DNA of 21,713 nucleotides from NCBI GenBank assembly GCA_027012045.1, contig JALUZI010000156.1:1-21713 (forward strand). The letters run 5' to 3'. Both the position numbers and the translations under genes were made by a program. Numbering within the stretch: position 1 is the first letter of the stretch; every line of letters begins with the position of its first letter. Shown piece after piece: positions 14,550-21,713 of the stretch. The stretch comes from Desulfurococcales archaeon. Its GTDB lineage: Archaea > Thermoproteota > Thermoprotei_A > Sulfolobales > Acidilobaceae. The notes beneath the pieces are model-generated. The model was not told where the DNA came from. It saw only the letters and a program-made list of their open reading frames with translations, and did not search any database.

Positions 14550-15848
14550 ATGTCGTTGAATAATGATACACTAGAATCGTACCTAGCAAATAGATACCAT
14601 GGGTCATTCAAACCGGAGAACGCCCCAACTGTGAAAAGGGAATACGAGCCTGCATGCCTTATGAAGATGGCTGAGAAAACTGGTAGCCCAATCGCGTTCA
14701 AGCTACCAGGCTCTCCTCTGGTAAATGTGTCAGGGATTATAGCGAAGAAAGAGGAGGTCTATAGGCTTCTATCCCCCCGTGGGAAACCGGAAGAAGCATA
14801 CGGGACAATTTCTTCCTTCACTGAAAGCATACCATATTCATCGGAAGCAGGCGACTACTCAGGGTACACGGAGACACGGGATCATATGGTTCTACCATGG
14901 ATTAAATTCTATGAGAAAGACGGCGGCTACTACTTGACAAGCTCGATACTAGTCTCATGCATTGGTAACGAATGCAACGCCAGTATCCATAGAATAATGC
15001 TCTCAGACGAGGGCCACATAGCCATAAGGCTAGTACCCCGGCATCTATACTACATGGTGAAAAAAGCAAGGGAAACCGGGAGAAAGCAACCAGTGACAAT
15101 CATAATGGGATTACACCCGCTCCACATGCTGGCAGCCGCAACAAGCCCCCCACTGGGAGTCTTCGAACTATCGCACTCTGTAAAGCTCCTGGGAACAAAA
15201 CTGTTCAAATCACCCATACACGGCCATCCAATACCGAAGGCCAATGTGATAGTTGAAGCCTGGATAGAGCCATATGACGTTGAGGAGGGCCCCTTCGTAG
15301 ACGCGATGGGAACCTATGACAGAGTAAGAATGCAGCCTAGACTAACCATAGAGAAAATATTCTATAGGCCCGGCAAGCCAGTCCAAGTCATCCTCCCCGG
15401 AGGAATAGAGCACGCTATCCTAATGGGGTTCCCCAGGGAAGCAATGATCTACCAGTCAGTCTCAAGGGTCGTCCCCAAGGTCCATAAGGTAACACTAACA
15501 CCTTCCAGCGGAGGATGGCTTCATGCAGTGATCAGTATCACAAAAAACAATGATGGAGACGGTAAAAACGCTATAATGGCCGCGTTCGCCGGCCACCCAA
15601 GTCTAAAACACGTAGTCATCGTCGATGACGATGTGGACCCAGAGGATCTCAGCCAAGTAGACTGGGCGATAGCAACTAGATTCCAGGCAGACAGAGACCT
15701 AGTCGTAATTAAGAACGCCCGAGGATCCACTCTTGACCCCTCAGCGGAAAACGGGTTAACGGCAAAGATGGGAGTTGACGCTACTAAACCCTTGTCGGCT
15801 GGAGAAACATTCGAGAAAGCGGAAATACCCGGATGCCGCGGGGCTTGA
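14550..15848 (+). CDS. UbiD-family decarboxylase, probable trans-anhydromevalonate 5-phosphate decarboxylase
   Basis: This 432-residue UbiD-type enzyme uses prenylated FMN. From its position directly before both phosphomevalonate dehydratase subunits, I infer that it converts trans-anhydromevalonate 5-phosphate to isopentenyl phosphate in the archaeal mevalonate pathway described in Aeropyrum. Family marks are NASIHRIML with the conserved arginine (R148), HPLHMLAAATSPPLGVFE, EEGPFVDAMGTYD, LPGGIEHAILMGFPREA, and the C-terminal VVIVDDDVDPEDLSQVDWAIATRFQ with KNARGSTLDPS. By motif spacing, E246 and D251 match the catalytic Glu pair of EGPFGE, with Asp in place of the second Glu. A UbiX-type flavin prenyltransferase must be encoded elsewhere. 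ATG 14550 is chosen; TTG 14541 is a longer alternative, and neither has a good ribosome site. The end overlaps the next gene by up to 16 bases. Confidence 0.9.
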   Translation: MSLNNDTLESYLANRYHGSFKPENAPTVKREYEPACLMKMAEKTGSPIAFKLPGSPLVNVSGIIAKKEEVYRLLSPRGKPEEAYGTISSFTESIPYSSEAGDYSGYTETRDHMVLPWIKFYEKDGGYYLTSSILVSCIGNECNASIHRIMLSDEGHIAIRLVPRHLYYMVKKARETGRKQPVTIIMGLHPLHMLAAATSPPLGVFELSHSVKLLGTKLFKSPIHGHPIPKANVIVEAWIEPYDVEEGPFVDAMGTYDRVRMQPRLTIEKIFYRPGKPVQVILPGGIEHAILMGFPREAMIYQSVSRVVPKVHKVTLTPSSGGWLHAVISITKNNDGDGKNAIMAAFAGHPSLKHVVIVDDDVDPEDLSQVDWAIATRFQADRDLVVIKNARGSTLDPSAENGLTAKMGVDATKPLSAGETFEKAEIPGCRGA

Positions 15849-17044
15849 CAGGCTTGTACCTCACGAAACAAGAGGAAGCAGCCCTCAACGGGGAAAAGGG
15901 AGAAGCAGTGAAAATAGCTATGGAAGTTATAGTAAAGGTGGGAGAAGCCCTTGGAGCCGGGAGGCTGATAGAGATAAACCATGCCCACATATCGGGGATA
16001 TCATATAACAATATAGGAGAACCGGGGCTCAAGTTCATAGAAAACATAAGGAGCAAAGGAGCAAGGTTCACTGTTCCCACGACAATCAACCCTATAGGAG
16101 TGGACCTTGAAGATCCGGCTGGGATACCAGGCGCTACAAGAGAGTTCATAATGAAGCAGAAACAGGTAATAGACAATCTCGCCGCGATGGGCGCTAAACC
16201 CGTTATGACATGTACTCCCTACTATGTAGACGAGGTAAAACCTGGATGGCACCTTGCCTGGGGCGAGTCTAGCGCCGTAGCATATGCCAATACTTACATA
16301 GGAGCATGGACAAACAGGGAGGGAGGCCCGCTGGCCCTCATGGCGGCTATAGCGGGGAGAACCTATTATGCCGGGGTACATATCCCGGAAAACAGAATCC
16401 CTAGAACAGTCTTCACAGTACACGGCTATACTAACGATCAGGCAGTTGCGAGTGTTATAGGGTCAATAGTGGCTAGAGAAACTAAATACAAGCAACCAAT
16501 GATAGAGGGGGTAGAAGGGATAAGGGAGCCTGAGATAAAAACAATGTGCGCGGCCGCCGGAGCAGCTGGCAATCTAGAGATGTGCGTCATACCTGGAATA
16601 ACAAAAGTGGATACCAGCAAGACTGCCATCGAAGAGAAGGTAGATATAGAGCAGAATGACTTGGAGGCAGAGCTAGACCAGTATAGGCCGACCGAGAGGC
16701 CAGACGTAGTTTTCATCGGATGCCCGCATGTCGGGATCGAGGAGCTCGAGGAAGCGGCCAAACTAGCCATATCTCACGGAGGGCAAGCCAGGAATCATTT
16801 CTGGATAGCCACTAGCAGAAACGTTTACAATAAGGCTTTGCAGCTGGGTCTAGTTGAAAAGCTCCGGGAGAGGAATATCCGTGTGCTGAGGGATACATGC
16901 ATAGTGGTTAGCCCGGGGTGGAGGGAGACAGGTTACACTGTAGCGACAAACTCGTATAAAACGATGTTCTACCTCAAGAGGATACATGGATTAAAAGCCT
17001 ACATGGCCCCTCTACGAGAATTGATAGATCTCTCATTGAGGTAG
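15833..17044 (+). CDS. Aconitase X large subunit, phosphomevalonate dehydratase catalytic subunit
   Basis: This is the large subunit of an aconitase-X hydro-lyase, 403 residues. With its small subunit it is expected to dehydrate (R)-5-phosphomevalonate to trans-anhydromevalonate 5-phosphate. Family features are YLTKQEEAALNGEKGEA at the N-terminus, INHAHISGISYNNIGEPGL, TVPTTINPIGVDLE, VMTCTPYYV, GESSAVAYANTYIGAWTNREGGP, IGCPHVGIEELEE and DTCIVVSPGW. Cysteines C127, C297 and C356 are candidates for the iron-sulfur cluster ligands. The ATG at 15833 overlaps the decarboxylase gene by 16 bases. A TTG at 15854, 5 bases after that stop, would give a start (MYLTKQEE) closer to the usual family N-terminus, so the true start may be there. 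The stop is 7 bases before the small-subunit gene. Confidence 0.93.
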   Translation: MPRGLTGLYLTKQEEAALNGEKGEAVKIAMEVIVKVGEALGAGRLIEINHAHISGISYNNIGEPGLKFIENIRSKGARFTVPTTINPIGVDLEDPAGIPGATREFIMKQKQVIDNLAAMGAKPVMTCTPYYVDEVKPGWHLAWGESSAVAYANTYIGAWTNREGGPLALMAAIAGRTYYAGVHIPENRIPRTVFTVHGYTNDQAVASVIGSIVARETKYKQPMIEGVEGIREPEIKTMCAAAGAAGNLEMCVIPGITKVDTSKTAIEEKVDIEQNDLEAELDQYRPTERPDVVFIGCPHVGIEELEEAAKLAISHGGQARNHFWIATSRNVYNKALQLGLVEKLRERNIRVLRDTCIVVSPGWRETGYTVATNSYKTMFYLKRIHGLKAYMAPLRELIDLSLR

Positions 17045-17051
17045 ACGACTA

Positions 17052-17456
17052 TTGATATATAGGATTAAGCCGATAGTGGACACTCAAACAATTATAACAG
17101 CACCAGGAGTAGTAGTGGAAAAGCCAGTATCGTTCCTCGGGGACGTTGATAAAGATTCCGGTGTACTAGTCCAGCCGGACTCAAAGCTAAGGGGGACCAG
17201 GCTGACTGGAAAAGTATTTTTCGCGCCTACGGGTAGAGGAAGCACTGTCGGCTCATACATTATCTACGCGTTGAAGACAAGCGGGTTAAGCCCAGCTGCA
17301 ATAGTGATGCATAAAGCCGAGCCAATTATAATCACGGGAGCGGTTATAAGCGGTATCCCCCTATTCGAGGGAATGCCCATAGAATTCTATAGGAAGCCCA
17401 GAATAATTGACAAGGTAACTATTAAGCCTGGGGGAGTGGTGGAAGTATTTGAGTAG
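17052..17456 (+). CDS. Aconitase X small (swivel) subunit, phosphomevalonate dehydratase
   Basis: The 134-residue swivel-domain protein (DUF126 type) pairs with the large subunit just upstream. In bacterial aconitase-X proteins the two parts may be fused; here they are separate, as is usual in archaea. Features include ITAPGVVVEKPVSFLGDVD, the DSKLRGTRLTGKV segment, the conserved active-site loop PTGRGSTVGSYIIYAL, and an A-IVMHKAEPIIITGA strand pair. Start TTG 17052 follows GAGGTAG, which overlaps the large-subunit stop, so translation is probably coupled. The 3' end overlaps the tmk start by 8 bases. Confidence 0.92.
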   Translation: MIYRIKPIVDTQTIITAPGVVVEKPVSFLGDVDKDSGVLVQPDSKLRGTRLTGKVFFAPTGRGSTVGSYIIYALKTSGLSPAAIVMHKAEPIIITGAVISGIPLFEGMPIEFYRKPRIIDKVTIKPGGVVEVFE

Positions 17457-18039
17457 AGGCAAGCTAATAGCTATCGAAGGAATAGACAAGTCTGGGAAAA
17501 CAACACTCGCCCGCATGTTGGCCAGGAAGCTATCCTCGAAAGGCTTGAAAGTAGTAGTGACATACGAGCCATGGCACCCTAAAATAACTGAGGTAATTAA
17601 TGAGGCGACCAGCAAGGGGGTTGACGGGGAAGTTGAAACATTACTGTTCGCGGCTGACCGCCTTCTCCATGTTAGAAGGCTTATTCAGCCGGCACTTGAA
17701 AGGGGGGAGTGGGTTATCACGGATAGATATGTTTATTCGAGTATAGCGTATCAAACGGCTAGAGGTGCGGATAGGCGGTGGGTTGAAGAGGTGAATAAGT
17801 ACGCTGTAAAACCAGATCTAACGATTCTCCTAGATATAGACCCCGAGTTAAGCCTGAGGAGGAAGGGGGGCAACCGCCTGCAGGGACTGGAGAAAATCGA
17901 GTATCTGGAAAGCATTAGGAGAGCGTACCTGGAACTGGCTAAGGAGTACGGATTCCTAGTGCTAGACGCGAGAATGGACACGGAGAGCCTTTCTGAACGT
18001 GTCATGATGTTTCTAAGGGAAAAAGGATGGATTAGATGA
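17449..18039 (+). CDS. tmk: Thymidylate kinase
   Basis: This P-loop kinase phosphorylates dTMP to dTDP for DNA synthesis; 196 residues is the normal length. Visible motifs are Walker A EGIDKSGKTT (about 10-19), TYEP, the DRY motif in TDRYVYSSIAYQ (D92, R93, Y94), LLDIDPELSLRR and a short LID region (KGGNRLQGLEKIEYLE). The start TTG 17449 overlaps the end of the PMDh small-subunit gene by 8 bases, with GGTGG just upstream. Because it lies in the mevalonate operon, I considered isopentenyl phosphate kinase. The DRY motif and P-loop are those of thymidylate kinase, and IPK belongs to another fold, so the linkage looks like shared transcription, not shared pathway. Its stop overlaps the convergent GNAT gene by 8 bases. 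Confidence 0.94.
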   Translation: MSRGKLIAIEGIDKSGKTTLARMLARKLSSKGLKVVVTYEPWHPKITEVINEATSKGVDGEVETLLFAADRLLHVRRLIQPALERGEWVITDRYVYSSIAYQTARGADRRWVEEVNKYAVKPDLTILLDIDPELSLRRKGGNRLQGLEKIEYLESIRRAYLELAKEYGFLVLDARMDTESLSERVMMFLREKGWIR

Positions 18040-18511
18040 TTTTGTAGACCTCAATATCGAGATCCGTGAAGCCTAGGTTTTCATAGAATTTCTTCGCTAT
18101 TATATTGTTGATCGGGTAGATAGCAGTTAGCATGTTGATTCCTCTGCCTTGGAGTTCTTCCACAGCCTTGTCAACCAATAGTGCTCCTACTTTCTTCCTC
18201 CTATAGCTCGGGTGAACGTATAGATCGGTGATTACGCCTTTTACCCTGGGCTCGTAGAACCTCCTGTTCTTTATTTCAACTCTAGCTATACCAACTATCT
18301 TTCCCACATCCGCGTCCTCGGCAACCAGAAGAATAACATTCTCCGACTTAAGGGACTCCGCTATATAATCCCTAGCCGCGTCCAACAAATCGCTTACAGT
18401 CTTGTAGTTAGGATCAAGCTCCTCGTTGAGAGACTTAAGCCTGGCAACCAGTTCAGCCAGAACCTCTACCTCGCTTTCAACGGGCTTCCTAATAACTATG
18501 CTTCCAGCCAC
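18032..18511 (-). CDS. GNAT-family N-acetyltransferase (second of tandem pair)
   Basis: The 159-residue GNAT enzyme should transfer an acetyl group from acetyl-CoA to an amine; its substrate is unknown. It is clearly related to the gene directly upstream: shared NEELDPNYKT, DYIAESL, DLYVHPSYRRK and IIAKKFYENLGF, and the same length. Motif A is unusual. The CoA pyrophosphate loop reads R104-R-K-K-V-G109, with Lys107 where the family consensus (R/Q-x-x-G-x-G/A) has glycine, while the paralogue has G there. This may weaken CoA binding or change function. Start GTG 18511 has GGAGGTG 7 bases before it, lying inside the end of the upstream gene. A longer open frame to 18583 overlaps that gene and is rejected. 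Confidence 0.88.
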   Translation of the reverse strand: MAGSIVIRKPVESEVEVLAELVARLKSLNEELDPNYKTVSDLLDAARDYIAESLKSENVILLVAEDADVGKIVGIARVEIKNRRFYEPRVKGVITDLYVHPSYRRKKVGALLVDKAVEELQGRGINMLTAIYPINNIIAKKFYENLGFTDLDIEVYKII

Positions 18512-18512
18512 T

Positions 18513-18992
18513 TCAATCCACCTCCTGGATGAATATCTGGGTCCAAGGCCTGAACCCGTGTTTCCTGTAGAAACGCTCTGCAATAGCGTTCATAGCCGGG
18601 AACTGGGCAGCGACATGAACCACTCCTTTCTCTCCAAGCTTTCTCTTGGCTTCCTCGAGTAGCTTAGAAGCAATTCCCTTCCTCCTATACCTGGGCTTGA
18701 CGTAGAGTTCAACTAGTGCCCCGTATTTCCCATTCTTAATCAGTCTATGCGTTCTGATCTCGGCGCGGACAAACCCGGCTGGCTCCTCGTTCCACAGCGC
18801 TACTAGTATTATCACATCGTCCCGCTGCAAGCTTTCCTGGATATAGTCTTTTGCCACGTTGGCGATATCGTCTCTAGTTGAGTAGGCTGGGTCGAATTCC
18901 TCGTTGAACCTGTAGAACCTCACAGTCATGTCTGCTAGTTGATCGAGGTACTTGCCGTCTGCCTCCCTTATAACTAGTCCTGGCTCGAACAT
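18513..18992 (-). CDS. GNAT-family N-acetyltransferase (first of tandem pair)
   Basis: This 159-residue GNAT acetyltransferase has a canonical motif A: VELYVKPRYRRKGIASKLL, with R103-x-x-G106-x-A108. Motif B is recognisable at NAIAERFYRKHGF. The N-terminal NEEFDPAYSTRDDI segment is shared with the paralogue downstream. Small archaeal GNATs of this size include protein acetyltransferases such as Pat, but the substrate cannot be read from the sequence. ATG 18992 overlaps the malic enzyme stop in the pattern TAATG, with GAGGTG upstream, so translation is coupled to malic enzyme. Its TGA is one base from the next start. The three genes form an operon. Confidence 0.9.
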   Translation of the reverse strand: MFEPGLVIREADGKYLDQLADMTVRFYRFNEEFDPAYSTRDDIANVAKDYIQESLQRDDVIILVALWNEEPAGFVRAEIRTHRLIKNGKYGALVELYVKPRYRRKGIASKLLEEAKRKLGEKGVVHVAAQFPAMNAIAERFYRKHGFRPWTQIFIQEVD

Positions 18993-20332
18993 TAGACTCC
19001 CACCTCTTTAGGTATATCCTTTATGTAACCCTTCTCGTAGAGGAGTTTGTACTTGTCTATTGTCGCTTTGATTATTTCTCTGGACATGTTGTATATTTCG
19101 TCTCTAGTCATTATTTTCCTTGCCAATCCCTGTTCTATGGCCTTCATGGCTACAGCAGTCGCTACTCTCGGATAGACCTCCCATTCCTCCATCGTGGGTA
19201 CGATATAGTCTTCATGTATACCCTTCTCCTCTGCGAACTTGGCTATCTCTATGCTTGCGGCTATAGCCATCTCGTCCGTTATCGTCTTAGCCCTAACGTT
19301 TAGTACTCCACGGAACACTCCGGGGAATACCAGACTGTTATTGACCTGGTTGGGGAAGTCGCTCCTGCCCGTAGCTACTATCCTTGCTCCAGCCTCCTTG
19401 GCTTCCCACGGCCATATCTCGGGGACCGGATTAGCCTCGGCGAACACAATGGCGTCCTTAGCCATCTTAGCTATCCACTCCTTCTTGATTGTCCCGGGCC
19501 CAGGTTTGCTGGCTGCGATAACGACATCAGCCCCCTCTATGGCTTCCGGCATTCCTCCCCTCTTTCCACCGCCTTCCGTTTCTATGGCTATTTCATACTT
19601 CCACTTGTTGGATACCATAAGCTTGTCTATGTCGGGCCTGTCGGGGTGGAGTATTCCCTTACTGTCTACAGCGGATATTTTCTTGGGATCTGCCCCGTAT
19701 AGCTTGAGGAGCCTGTATAGAGCTACGTTGGCTGCTCCCGTTCCGATAATAGCTATTCTAACATCTTTGATGTCCTTGTTAACGATTTTCAATGCGTTTA
19801 TGAGTGCTGCTAATGTTATAGCTGCCGTTCCTTGCTGGTCGTCGTGCCATACAGGTATATTCAAGCGTTTCCTTGCTTCCTCTAGTATATAGAAGCATTT
19901 GGGGCTTTCAATATCCTCTAGATTAATGCCTCCGTAAGTAGGCTCAACCAGCTCGAGGAGTTCTAGGAACTTCTCGGGGTCCCTAGCCCGGTGGACTAGG
20001 GGTACTGCGTCTACCCCTCCGAGGTATTTGAATATGAGGGCTTTTCCCTCCATGACCGGGTAGGCTCCCTCGGGGCCTATTTTACCGAGTCCGAGGACTC
20101 TTGTTCCGTCGCTGACTATTGCTATAGTGTTCCATCTGCTCGTGTACTCGAAGCTGAGTTCGGGGTCTTTGGCTATTCTCATGCTGGGCTCGGCTACACC
20201 GGGCGTGTACCATATGGCGAAGTCTTTAAGCGTTCTGACTGGGACCTTGGGTATTGTCTCGATCTTACCACCGTAGAACTTGTGAAGCTTCTCGGAGACA
20301 CTATACCAGTCTATACTTTTCTGTTCGGGCAA
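18992..20332 (-). CDS. NAD(P)-dependent malic enzyme
   Basis: The 446-residue enzyme performs oxidative decarboxylation of malate to pyruvate and CO2 with NAD(P) in the cytoplasm. It belongs to the short (prokaryotic) malic enzyme class. Visible residues are the catalytic tyrosine in WYTPGVAEP (Y42), the catalytic lysine in VMEGKALIFK (K97), metal ligands E139 and D140 (INLEDIESP) and D165 (WHDDQQGTA), the Rossmann loop IIGTGAANVALYRLL (GTGAAN 197-202), and SNPVPE- and RSDFPNQVNN-type motifs (here ANPVPE and GRSDFPNQVNNSLVFPG). Start TTG 20332 follows GGTGG at 7 bases. It is the first gene of an operon with two GNAT genes and has a strong TATA box. The cofactor preference cannot be judged safely. 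Confidence 0.95.
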   Translation of the reverse strand: MPEQKSIDWYSVSEKLHKFYGGKIETIPKVPVRTLKDFAIWYTPGVAEPSMRIAKDPELSFEYTSRWNTIAIVSDGTRVLGLGKIGPEGAYPVMEGKALIFKYLGGVDAVPLVHRARDPEKFLELLELVEPTYGGINLEDIESPKCFYILEEARKRLNIPVWHDDQQGTAAITLAALINALKIVNKDIKDVRIAIIGTGAANVALYRLLKLYGADPKKISAVDSKGILHPDRPDIDKLMVSNKWKYEIAIETEGGGKRGGMPEAIEGADVVIAASKPGPGTIKKEWIAKMAKDAIVFAEANPVPEIWPWEAKEAGARIVATGRSDFPNQVNNSLVFPGVFRGVLNVRAKTITDEMAIAASIEIAKFAEEKGIHEDYIVPTMEEWEVYPRVATAVAMKAIEQGLARKIMTRDEIYNMSREIIKATIDKYKLLYEKGYIKDIPKEVGV

Positions 20333-20385
20333 AACAGTCCACCTGTATAATAGTTGGTTCCATGTGAATCAAGGTACGTGGGCGG

Positions 20386-20393
20386 TATATAAG
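20386..20393 (-). promoter_or_regulatory. TATA box of the malic enzyme operon
   Basis: CTTATATA on the minus strand, about 55-60 bases before the TTG start, predicts a leader of about 30 bases holding the GGTGG ribosome site. It has the same sequence and nearly the same distance to the start as the Alba TATA box. Confidence 0.6.
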
Positions 20394-20425
20394 GTTACCT
20401 AGACAACAGGCTAACCTGGATTAGA

Positions 20426-20980
20426 CTATTGTCTATTTCTCTCAAGGTAAAGCTCGAGATAACTCTTAACCGTGGACTCATAAGATTCCAATTCCAAGCT
20501 CCTTACAGCTCTATCAACAAGAGTCTTAGCCTCGGAATACTCACCCAAAGCCTCAACCTCGACGAAACACCCTAACCCTTCAACCCTATCCAGGAAAACC
20601 CTGACATTCAAACCAGAATAAATAGAACGGCGCTTCACAATCCTTGCCACCGGTGTAAAACCGAGCTTCAAAAAAATACTCTTCAAAACATCCCCGTCAC
20701 GGTCAAACCTGAAATTAACCTCCTCCCTAGCCTTAACACCTGGATCCCCGATCTTCGGGCCTTTCCAAGTCAAGACATAGGAGCTACCCGGCTCTCCCAC
20801 AACCTCCCTCAACCTCAAAGCCTCATCTGTAACAGAGAAATCCCTGCAGGGATGCTGGAAATAGACGTCTCTCTCCTCCCCACTCCACTCAAACCTGAAT
20901 CCCAGGGAACCTAGCCTCTCCCTAATACTATCTAGGACCCTGCACGGCACAATAATCTTCGTCTCCACCTCTAGCAATAC
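20426..20980 (-). CDS. CYTH-domain protein (class IV adenylate cyclase/triphosphatase family)
   Basis: The protein is a CYTH triphosphate tunnel metalloenzyme of the CyaB-like type, 184 residues. The defining ExExK motif is at the N-terminus (EVETK, residues 3-7). Tunnel strands follow with alternating charged residues: RDVYFQHP, ALRLREV, YVLTWKGP, KAREEVNFRF, IVKRRSIYSG, RVFLDRVEGLGCFVEVEALGE. Family members include adenylate cyclase CyaB, thiamine triphosphatase and tripolyphosphatases; the archaeal role is not settled. I chose TTG 20980 because it puts ExExK at the usual N-terminal position and follows a G-rich run. A TTG at 21007 would add nine residues and might start a leaderless message. 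The gene is divergent from rtcB. Confidence 0.88.
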   Translation of the reverse strand, partial: VLLEVETKIIVPCRVLDSIRERLGSLGFRFEWSGEERDVYFQHPCRDFSVTDEALRLREVVGEPGSSYVLTWKGPKIGDPGVKAREEVNFRFDRDGDVLKSIFLKLGFTPVARIVKRRSIYSGLNVRVFLDRVEGLGCFVEVEALGEYSEAKTLVDRAVRSLELESYESTVKSYLELYLERNRQ

Positions 20981-21030
20981 AACCCCAGCCCCAAAACCAC
21001 GCAACACTAAAGTCTACTACGCCTATCTCG

Positions 21031-21043
21031 TTAATATAAAATA
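21031..21043. promoter_or_regulatory. Shared divergent TATA region, CYTH gene and rtcB
   Basis: TTAATATAAAATA reads as a TATA element on both strands. For rtcB it predicts transcription near 21062 and a 28-base leader with GAGGTGAG. For the CYTH gene it predicts a start near 21011. One site may therefore bind TBP in either orientation. A second plus-strand candidate, CTATAATAT (21064-21072), is too close to the start codon to be the main one. Confidence 0.5.
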
Positions 21044-21089
21044 CACACCTGATAACATAATCCCTATAATATGGTGAGGTGAGCAAACC

Positions 21090-21713
21090 ATGGAAACACC
21101 ACCACTCAGGAGGATAAGCAAATATGAATGGCTCATACCGGAAAGCTACCAACCCTGCATGAAGGTTCCAAGCATAATATTCGCAGACGACTTCCTAATC
21201 GAGAAAATGAAACAGGACCTAACCCTCAAGCAGGCAGCCAACGTTGCCTGCCTCAAAGGCATACAGAAGTACAGCCTCGTCATGCCAGACGGCCACCAGG
21301 GCTACGGATTCCCCATAGGCGGAGTAGCAGCCATGAGCATCGACGAAGACGGTGTAATCAGCCCCGGAGGAGTCGGCTATGATATCAACTGCGGCGTCAG
21401 GGTGATGGTCACGAACCTGGACGTCAAAGACGTGCGCCCAAAGCTGAAAGAGCTGATCGACGAGTTGTTCCACAACGTGCCTTCAGGCCTGGGGAGCACG
21501 GGTAAAATAAGGGTCTCCATACAGGAGCTCGACCGGGTGCTGGACGAGGGGGTGTCATGGGCTATCAACAAGGGTTACGGTTGGAGTGATGATCCCCTCC
21601 ACATAGAGGAGCATGGTAGCTGGAGCCTCGCTGACAGCTCGAAGGTTAGTAGGAGGGCCAAGCAGAGGGGGGCGGAGCAGTTGGGGACACTTGGTTCCGG
21701 GAACCATTTCCTA
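21090..21713 (+). CDS. rtcB: RNA-splicing ligase RtcB, 3'-truncated by window edge
   Basis: RtcB joins RNA 2',3'-cyclic phosphate and 5'-OH ends using GTP and manganese, and is the archaeal tRNA splicing ligase. The window shows the first 208 residues of a protein that is usually about 480. Motifs are MPDGHQGYGFPIGG, SPGGVGYDINCGVR with metal ligands D98 and C101, and SGNHF with H206. These sit three residues later than D95, C98 and H203 of the Pyrococcus horikoshii enzyme, a consistent offset. RtcB genes of some archaea carry inteins near these sites; none interrupts either motif here. ATG 21090 follows GAGGTGAG at good spacing. The frame is open to the last base. Confidence 0.96.
   Translation, partial: METPPLRRISKYEWLIPESYQPCMKVPSIIFADDFLIEKMKQDLTLKQAANVACLKGIQKYSLVMPDGHQGYGFPIGGVAAMSIDEDGVISPGGVGYDINCGVRVMVTNLDVKDVRPKLKELIDELFHNVPSGLGSTGKIRVSIQELDRVLDEGVSWAINKGYGWSDDPLHIEEHGSWSLADSSKVSRRAKQRGAEQLGTLGSGNHFL

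Noticed and set aside
18512..18583. N-terminal extension of the second GNAT gene
   Set aside because: It overlaps the first GNAT gene in another frame, while GTG 18511 has an excellent ribosome site and gives a product equal in length to the paralogue.
1..21713. Mobile elements, CRISPR arrays, tRNA or rRNA genes, toxin or defence genes
   Set aside because: I looked for regular repeats, T-loop sequences, transposase-like frames and terminal inverted repeats and found none; the region reads as stable core chromosome.

Overview
The window reads as a compact chromosomal segment of a hyperthermophilic archaeon, most likely a crenarchaeote (Thermoproteota) of the Desulfurococcales type. The evidence is a full-length reverse gyrase, an Alba chromatin protein, an Lhr-type helicase, an archaeal RtcB, AspRS of the archaeal class, TATA-box promoters with GGAGGTG-like ribosome sites, frequent TTG/GTG starts, and AGG/AGA and ATA as favoured Arg and Ile codons. 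The order-level call is inference. I see no insertion sequence, prophage gene, CRISPR array, rRNA or tRNA. No stretch longer than about 170 bases lacks a gene.

Left part (1-5.4 kb): the 3' part of aspartyl-tRNA synthetase, which carries an unusual cysteine-rich insertion. A short spacer with a perfect 15-bp palindrome follows, then reverse gyrase, which meets a convergent Alba gene with stop codons overlapping by 4 bases. Middle left (5.4-11.2 kb, all minus strand): an MgtC/DUF4010-type membrane protein, a cysteine-rich orphan protein, an AIM24-family protein and an Lhr helicase. A possible C/D box guide RNA lies just after the Lhr stop codon.

Middle (11.3-14.4 kb): a plus-strand pair made of a small zinc-binding protein and a MoaD-MoaE fusion (molybdopterin synthase with both subunits in one chain). 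Facing it is a 56-residue gene too short for usual ORF cut-offs. Next come a class III PLP aminotransferase, a small winged-helix protein and a 90-residue-class orphan.

Right part: 14.5-18.0 kb is a tightly packed plus-strand operon encoding a UbiD-type decarboxylase, both subunits of an aconitase-X dehydratase, and thymidylate kinase. The first three match the archaeal (modified) mevalonate pathway that makes isopentenyl phosphate through trans-anhydromevalonate 5-phosphate. A minus-strand operon at 18.0-20.3 kb holds malic enzyme and two tandem, equal-length GNAT acetyltransferases. At the right edge, a CYTH-domain protein and a 3'-truncated rtcB diverge from a shared A/T-rich promoter.

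Genes are packed with convergent stop overlaps (reverse gyrase/Alba, aminotransferase/HTH, tmk/GNAT) and coupled starts (malic enzyme to GNAT to GNAT; PMDh small subunit to tmk). Most of the region is core metabolism and information processing. The parts I rate most worth checking are the internal Gly-Gly of the MoaD-MoaE fusion, the mevalonate operon, the hidden 56-residue gene, the candidate guide RNA and the Cys-rich AspRS loop.
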